Source: Planctomycetaceae bacterium (lineage in GTDB: Bacteria; Planctomycetota; Planctomycetia; Pirellulales; Pirellulaceae). From it: 54,657 nucleotides of DNA. Position numbers and translations under genes: made by a program. A model generated the notes under the pieces. That model did no database searches and was not told the origin of the DNA. It saw only the letters and a list, made by a program, of their open reading frames with translations. Shown here piece by piece: positions 52,145 through 54,657 of the stretch. Within the stretch, counting starts at the first letter, position 1; each line of letters starts with the position of its first letter. Where the stretch lies: contig JACKHN010000037.1 in NCBI GenBank assembly GCA_020638975.1, forward strand, positions 1-54,657. The letters are read 5' to 3'.

Positions 52145-53128
52145 TTACCCTATGTAACCCAACATTGTTAGTGCCAAGAAACCGACGACGGCGACAATGG
52201 GCAACACAAGCGGAATGAAGAGGATAAATACCGCTAGTCCCGCCGTCTTTGCGGGGACCTTATACACGGATTCGAGCCCCTTGATCATCCCGTTAAACCA
52301 CAGAAACAGCATGAACGCGCCGCCCAGTCCCGGAACGATGTTGCAAAGATAAATTGATCCGTTCGTGAAGGCCGCAACTCGGAAGTTCGTTTCAAAGTTC
52401 GCGTCCTTGACGCCAACCATTGGCAGTGTGACTTGCAGCCCAGCCGCTTGGAGGAAGGTGTGTACGACTCCTCCGATAGCACCTCCTATGAACGTGGCAA
52501 AAAACGCAACCACCATATAGATCGCCATCGCGGGGGTGACAACGATACCCGTGCTCTTAGGTGCTGCTTCTGCCTCTTCTCCCTCGGCGTCTTCGTCGAC
52601 TTCGCTAGAGAGGTCCGCATCGCCAACGATCCTGACTACATTGCCAACTAAACCGTAAACCGCACCAATCAGCGACCCCAGCAATACACCAACGATTAGG
52701 AACTTCATCGGCGAACCGATTCCTCCGCCGAGCTTCATTTCGTTAAACGTGTCGGTGGAGTGATTCATTACTCCGATCGCAGTGTCCCAATAGCGGTCAA
52801 ACATTCCGCCTTCTTTCGGTCGTTCCCACGGCATGCCAATGCGTTTGACGACTTTTGCCTCTTCGGCTTTGCCTAGCATCTTCTTCAGGATTTGCGCGTC
52901 GGTTCGTTTCACCGGGGCGTGTGCATCTTCCTGAACCGGAGCATCCTCCTTCTTCTCGTCCAACTCGGACCAAAACTCTTCGTCATGAGGATTGTTCGGC
53001 GCTGCGGCACCCGCCGCAGGCACGGTTACGGCGTTCGAGCACTTGGGACACTTGCCCTGCTTACCTGCCGCCGTGTCAGGCAATTGCATCGCGTGCTGGC
53101 AGTGTGGACATTGGAACTGAATGGGCAT
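52145..53128 (-). CDS. Zinc-ribbon membrane protein with Yip1-like C-terminal domain
   Basis: A 327-aa protein. The N-terminal ribbon is CPHC...CPKC (residues about 7-31). Next comes an Ala/Glu/Lys-rich linker to about residue 140, and then four or five hydrophobic segments in the order typical of the YIP1 family (FLIVGVLLGSLIGAVYGLVG, MVVAFFATFIGGAIGGVVH, LFILFIPLVLPIVAVVGFLAL-type). The glycine-rich GGAIGGVVHTFLQAAG and GLESVYKVPAKTAGLAV fit Yip1-like proteins, which are poorly understood in bacteria. An acidic loop (SSEVDEDAEGEEAEAAP) separates two membrane segments. It is the middle gene of the zinc-ribbon trio. Confidence 0.83.
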   Translation of the reverse strand: MPIQFQCPHCQHAMQLPDTAAGKQGKCPKCSNAVTVPAAGAAAPNNPHDEEFWSELDEKKEDAPVQEDAHAPVKRTDAQILKKMLGKAEEAKVVKRIGMPWERPKEGGMFDRYWDTAIGVMNHSTDTFNEMKLGGGIGSPMKFLIVGVLLGSLIGAVYGLVGNVVRIVGDADLSSEVDEDAEGEEAEAAPKSTGIVVTPAMAIYMVVAFFATFIGGAIGGVVHTFLQAAGLQVTLPMVGVKDANFETNFRVAAFTNGSIYLCNIVPGLGGAFMLFLWFNGMIKGLESVYKVPAKTAGLAVFILFIPLVLPIVAVVGFLALTMLGYIG

Positions 53129-53206
53129 GGAATACTCCGAATCCTTGCAGTCTGGACGAGTTACCTAAGTTCAATTGTGAGTGATCAAAGTGATCGGGAC
53201 AGAGCT

Positions 53207-54493
53207 TTAGCGGAACGCTGACCGGACCGAACTGAGCGACAACATAATGGTTCCCCAGATTCCAAGCGGCAATCCGAGGACGCAGAAACAATTGCAGGGC
53301 AGCATCGATAGGATACACGCTGCCAAGCCCAAGCCCCAGACCTTGAAACGGATCATCTGAATGCCGCCGGCGAGAGTGGTGAGCATCGCGGCTCCGGTAG
53401 CGAGCGTTAAAACGACCTGGAAGGTGAAGCTCCCCGTCATCGCCGGTCCATCCTTGCTTTGCTCGCTCATTCGGTCGAGTACGACCAACGAAACTGCGCC
53501 CTGCAACAATAAGCAGAGCGTGACGTAGGCCAACTGTGCCGCTGCATAGAGCGTAAGAAATCCGCCGCAAATCATGGTAGCGAGTTCTGCACCGGACCGT
53601 GTACCCAATTGCGACCGTGTCGGTCGTGGGGCAGCTAGTCTGGGTGCTGAATGGAGATTGGAGTCGTTCGCAAACGGGTTGTCTTCATAGGGTGTGCTCG
53701 AATCTAACAGATCAACTCCGAGCGAACTGCCTACGGTGGTTGCAGCACCAAATGGTTCCAAGGGCGTCAAGCCAAGCGGTTCGAGCGGCGACAACGCATC
53801 GAGAGCATTGAGTGGCGTCAAACCCGAGGAAGCCAGCGGTTCGCTGGGCAGCGGCGTGAGGCCAGGAATCGGCGCGACTGGCTTCGCTGGTGGTCGGGGA
53901 GCAGTTGTATTATCGCTTGGAATCGGTTGCAATCCGGGGACACGGGTCGATTTAAGTGGAATCTGAACGACCGCTTTGCAGCGCGGGCACTGTCCTTTCT
54001 TTCCCGCCCCGGCAGCTCCCACAATGACGACCTCACGACAGTTCGAACAATGGAACTCGATCTTCTCGCCACCCGCTCTTATCAGTGTGGAGCTCATCTT
54101 TACGTTGGGCGATCCAGTTGGCGCGGGAAAAGCCATTGGTGTCGGAGCGGGCGTGCCCTTCCATCGCTCCCCAGCGGCTGGCGACTTCAAGGGTATCGAC
54201 ATCAATTCGCCACAATGCGGGCACTTGCCCTTCTTGCCAGCATTCGCTGCGGGGATGGTTAGCGTCTGGCCGCAACTGCGACAGTCCAATCGAATCGCTT
54301 CCGGCTTTTTGTGCGTCGTATTTGCGGCCACTGCCGTCCGAGGAACGGCGGCCTCCGAAGAGTTCGCGGCGACCGAACTGCTCGGAATCTGAACTTTGAG
54401 TTGGCACGTCGGACAGCGACCCTTGCGACCCGCCGTTTCATTGGGCGTGCGCATCAAGTTCCCACAACCGGGACAATAGAACTCTATCGGCAT
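53207..54493 (-). CDS. Triple zinc-ribbon protein with C-terminal membrane segments
   Basis: A 428-aa protein with three successive CxxC...CxxC ribbons, at about residues 7-31, 70-95 and 150-175 (CPGC/CPTC, CRSC/CPHC, CSNC/CPRC), each followed by the AGKKG(K/Q)CP signature. A long Pro/Leu-rich linker with PLEPLGLTPLEPFG-like repeats follows. The last 130 residues hold about four hydrophobic segments (FLTLYAAAQLAYVTLCLLLQGA, VLTLATGAAMLTTLAGGIQMI). The start is the ATG at 54493, where the first ribbon begins; the frame continues upstream without conservation. It is the first of three related minus-strand genes, so it probably leads the operon. The domain triplication is unusual. Function unknown. 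Confidence 0.85.
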   Translation of the reverse strand: MPIEFYCPGCGNLMRTPNETAGRKGRCPTCQLKVQIPSSSVAANSSEAAVPRTAVAANTTHKKPEAIRLDCRSCGQTLTIPAANAGKKGKCPHCGELMSIPLKSPAAGERWKGTPAPTPMAFPAPTGSPNVKMSSTLIRAGGEKIEFHCSNCREVVIVGAAGAGKKGQCPRCKAVVQIPLKSTRVPGLQPIPSDNTTAPRPPAKPVAPIPGLTPLPSEPLASSGLTPLNALDALSPLEPLGLTPLEPFGAATTVGSSLGVDLLDSSTPYEDNPFANDSNLHSAPRLAAPRPTRSQLGTRSGAELATMICGGFLTLYAAAQLAYVTLCLLLQGAVSLVVLDRMSEQSKDGPAMTGSFTFQVVLTLATGAAMLTTLAGGIQMIRFKVWGLGLAACILSMLPCNCFCVLGLPLGIWGTIMLSLSSVRSAFR

Positions 54494-54657
54494 CCAACAC
54501 TCCAAAAACATCGCTGGCTCTGCCTGCGGCTTGAAAATCGCCGAATTGAGCAGGGCATCCAAGCTGACGCGAAGCGCCCTAGTATACTTGGGTCGTTTAT
54601 CAAAGGTGAACCATAGAAACCGCACCGTCACGTGTGTTATAAAGGTGCATCAACCAG

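Noticed and set aside
1..54657. tRNA, rRNA, CRISPR arrays, insertion sequences and prophage genes
   Set aside because: None were recognised on either strand by reading; a covariance-model or profile search was not possible.

Overview
The window looks like a chromosomal segment of a planctomycete, most likely a Pirellulales-type bacterium. The evidence is the mix of families: a DUF1559 pseudopilin followed by a small lipoprotein, a DUF1501 protein beside a decayed planctomycete-type cytochrome gene, a DUF1598 secreted protein, a sulfatase with a formylglycine-generating enzyme, several Hanks-type kinases, HemQ, and zinc-ribbon membrane proteins. Codon use and base composition look even throughout. 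I see no transposase, phage gene, rRNA, tRNA or CRISPR array.

Layout: 0.4-3.8 kb holds a DUF1559 pseudopilin with a sigma-54-like promoter, its lipoprotein partner, a small membrane protein and a NagD-like HAD phosphatase. 3.8-7.3 kb holds ADP-glucose pyrophosphorylase (glgC) divergent from a secreted sulfatase. 7.5-12.7 kb is a likely cyclic-nucleotide module: a class II phosphodiesterase-like enzyme, an FHA-GAF class III nucleotidyl cyclase, and a convergent patatin-like phospholipase with two cyclic-nucleotide-binding domains. 12.9-28.7 kb is a polyketide/lipid biosynthesis locus. On the plus strand it has an MDR reductase, a KAS III, a discrete acyl carrier protein and a lipocalin-like protein. 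On the minus strand it has a 1493-aa kinase-ATPase regulator, an Sfp-type phosphopantetheinyl transferase, a 2369-aa FAAL-ACP-KS-AT-MT-ACP-TE polyketide synthase and a flavodoxin-fold protein; the last three overlap by ATGA junctions.

29.3-36.4 kb holds a FadL-type outer-membrane protein, a neutral-ceramidase-like enzyme, an orphan DUF1501 protein, a PSD1-type cytochrome pseudogene, and two secreted or lipoproteins. 37.0-42.4 kb is the conserved prkA-DUF444-spoVR stress operon with an extra 159-aa gene; its first two spacers each carry a perfect 25-bp inverted repeat. 42.8-50.9 kb holds hemQ, an HGD-type protein kinase, an SDR, a formylglycine-generating enzyme, DUF1598, an SMP-30-like protein and a fatty-acid desaturase. 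51.0-54.5 kb holds three tandem zinc-ribbon membrane proteins.

The strongest leads are the phosphodiesterase-cyclase-phospholipase triad, the kinase-headed PKS locus, a small terminal-inverted-repeat element present in two copies, and the paired hairpins in the prkA operon. Much of the window is lipid-related (phospholipase, PKS, FadL, ceramidase, desaturase), but a shared function is only an inference.
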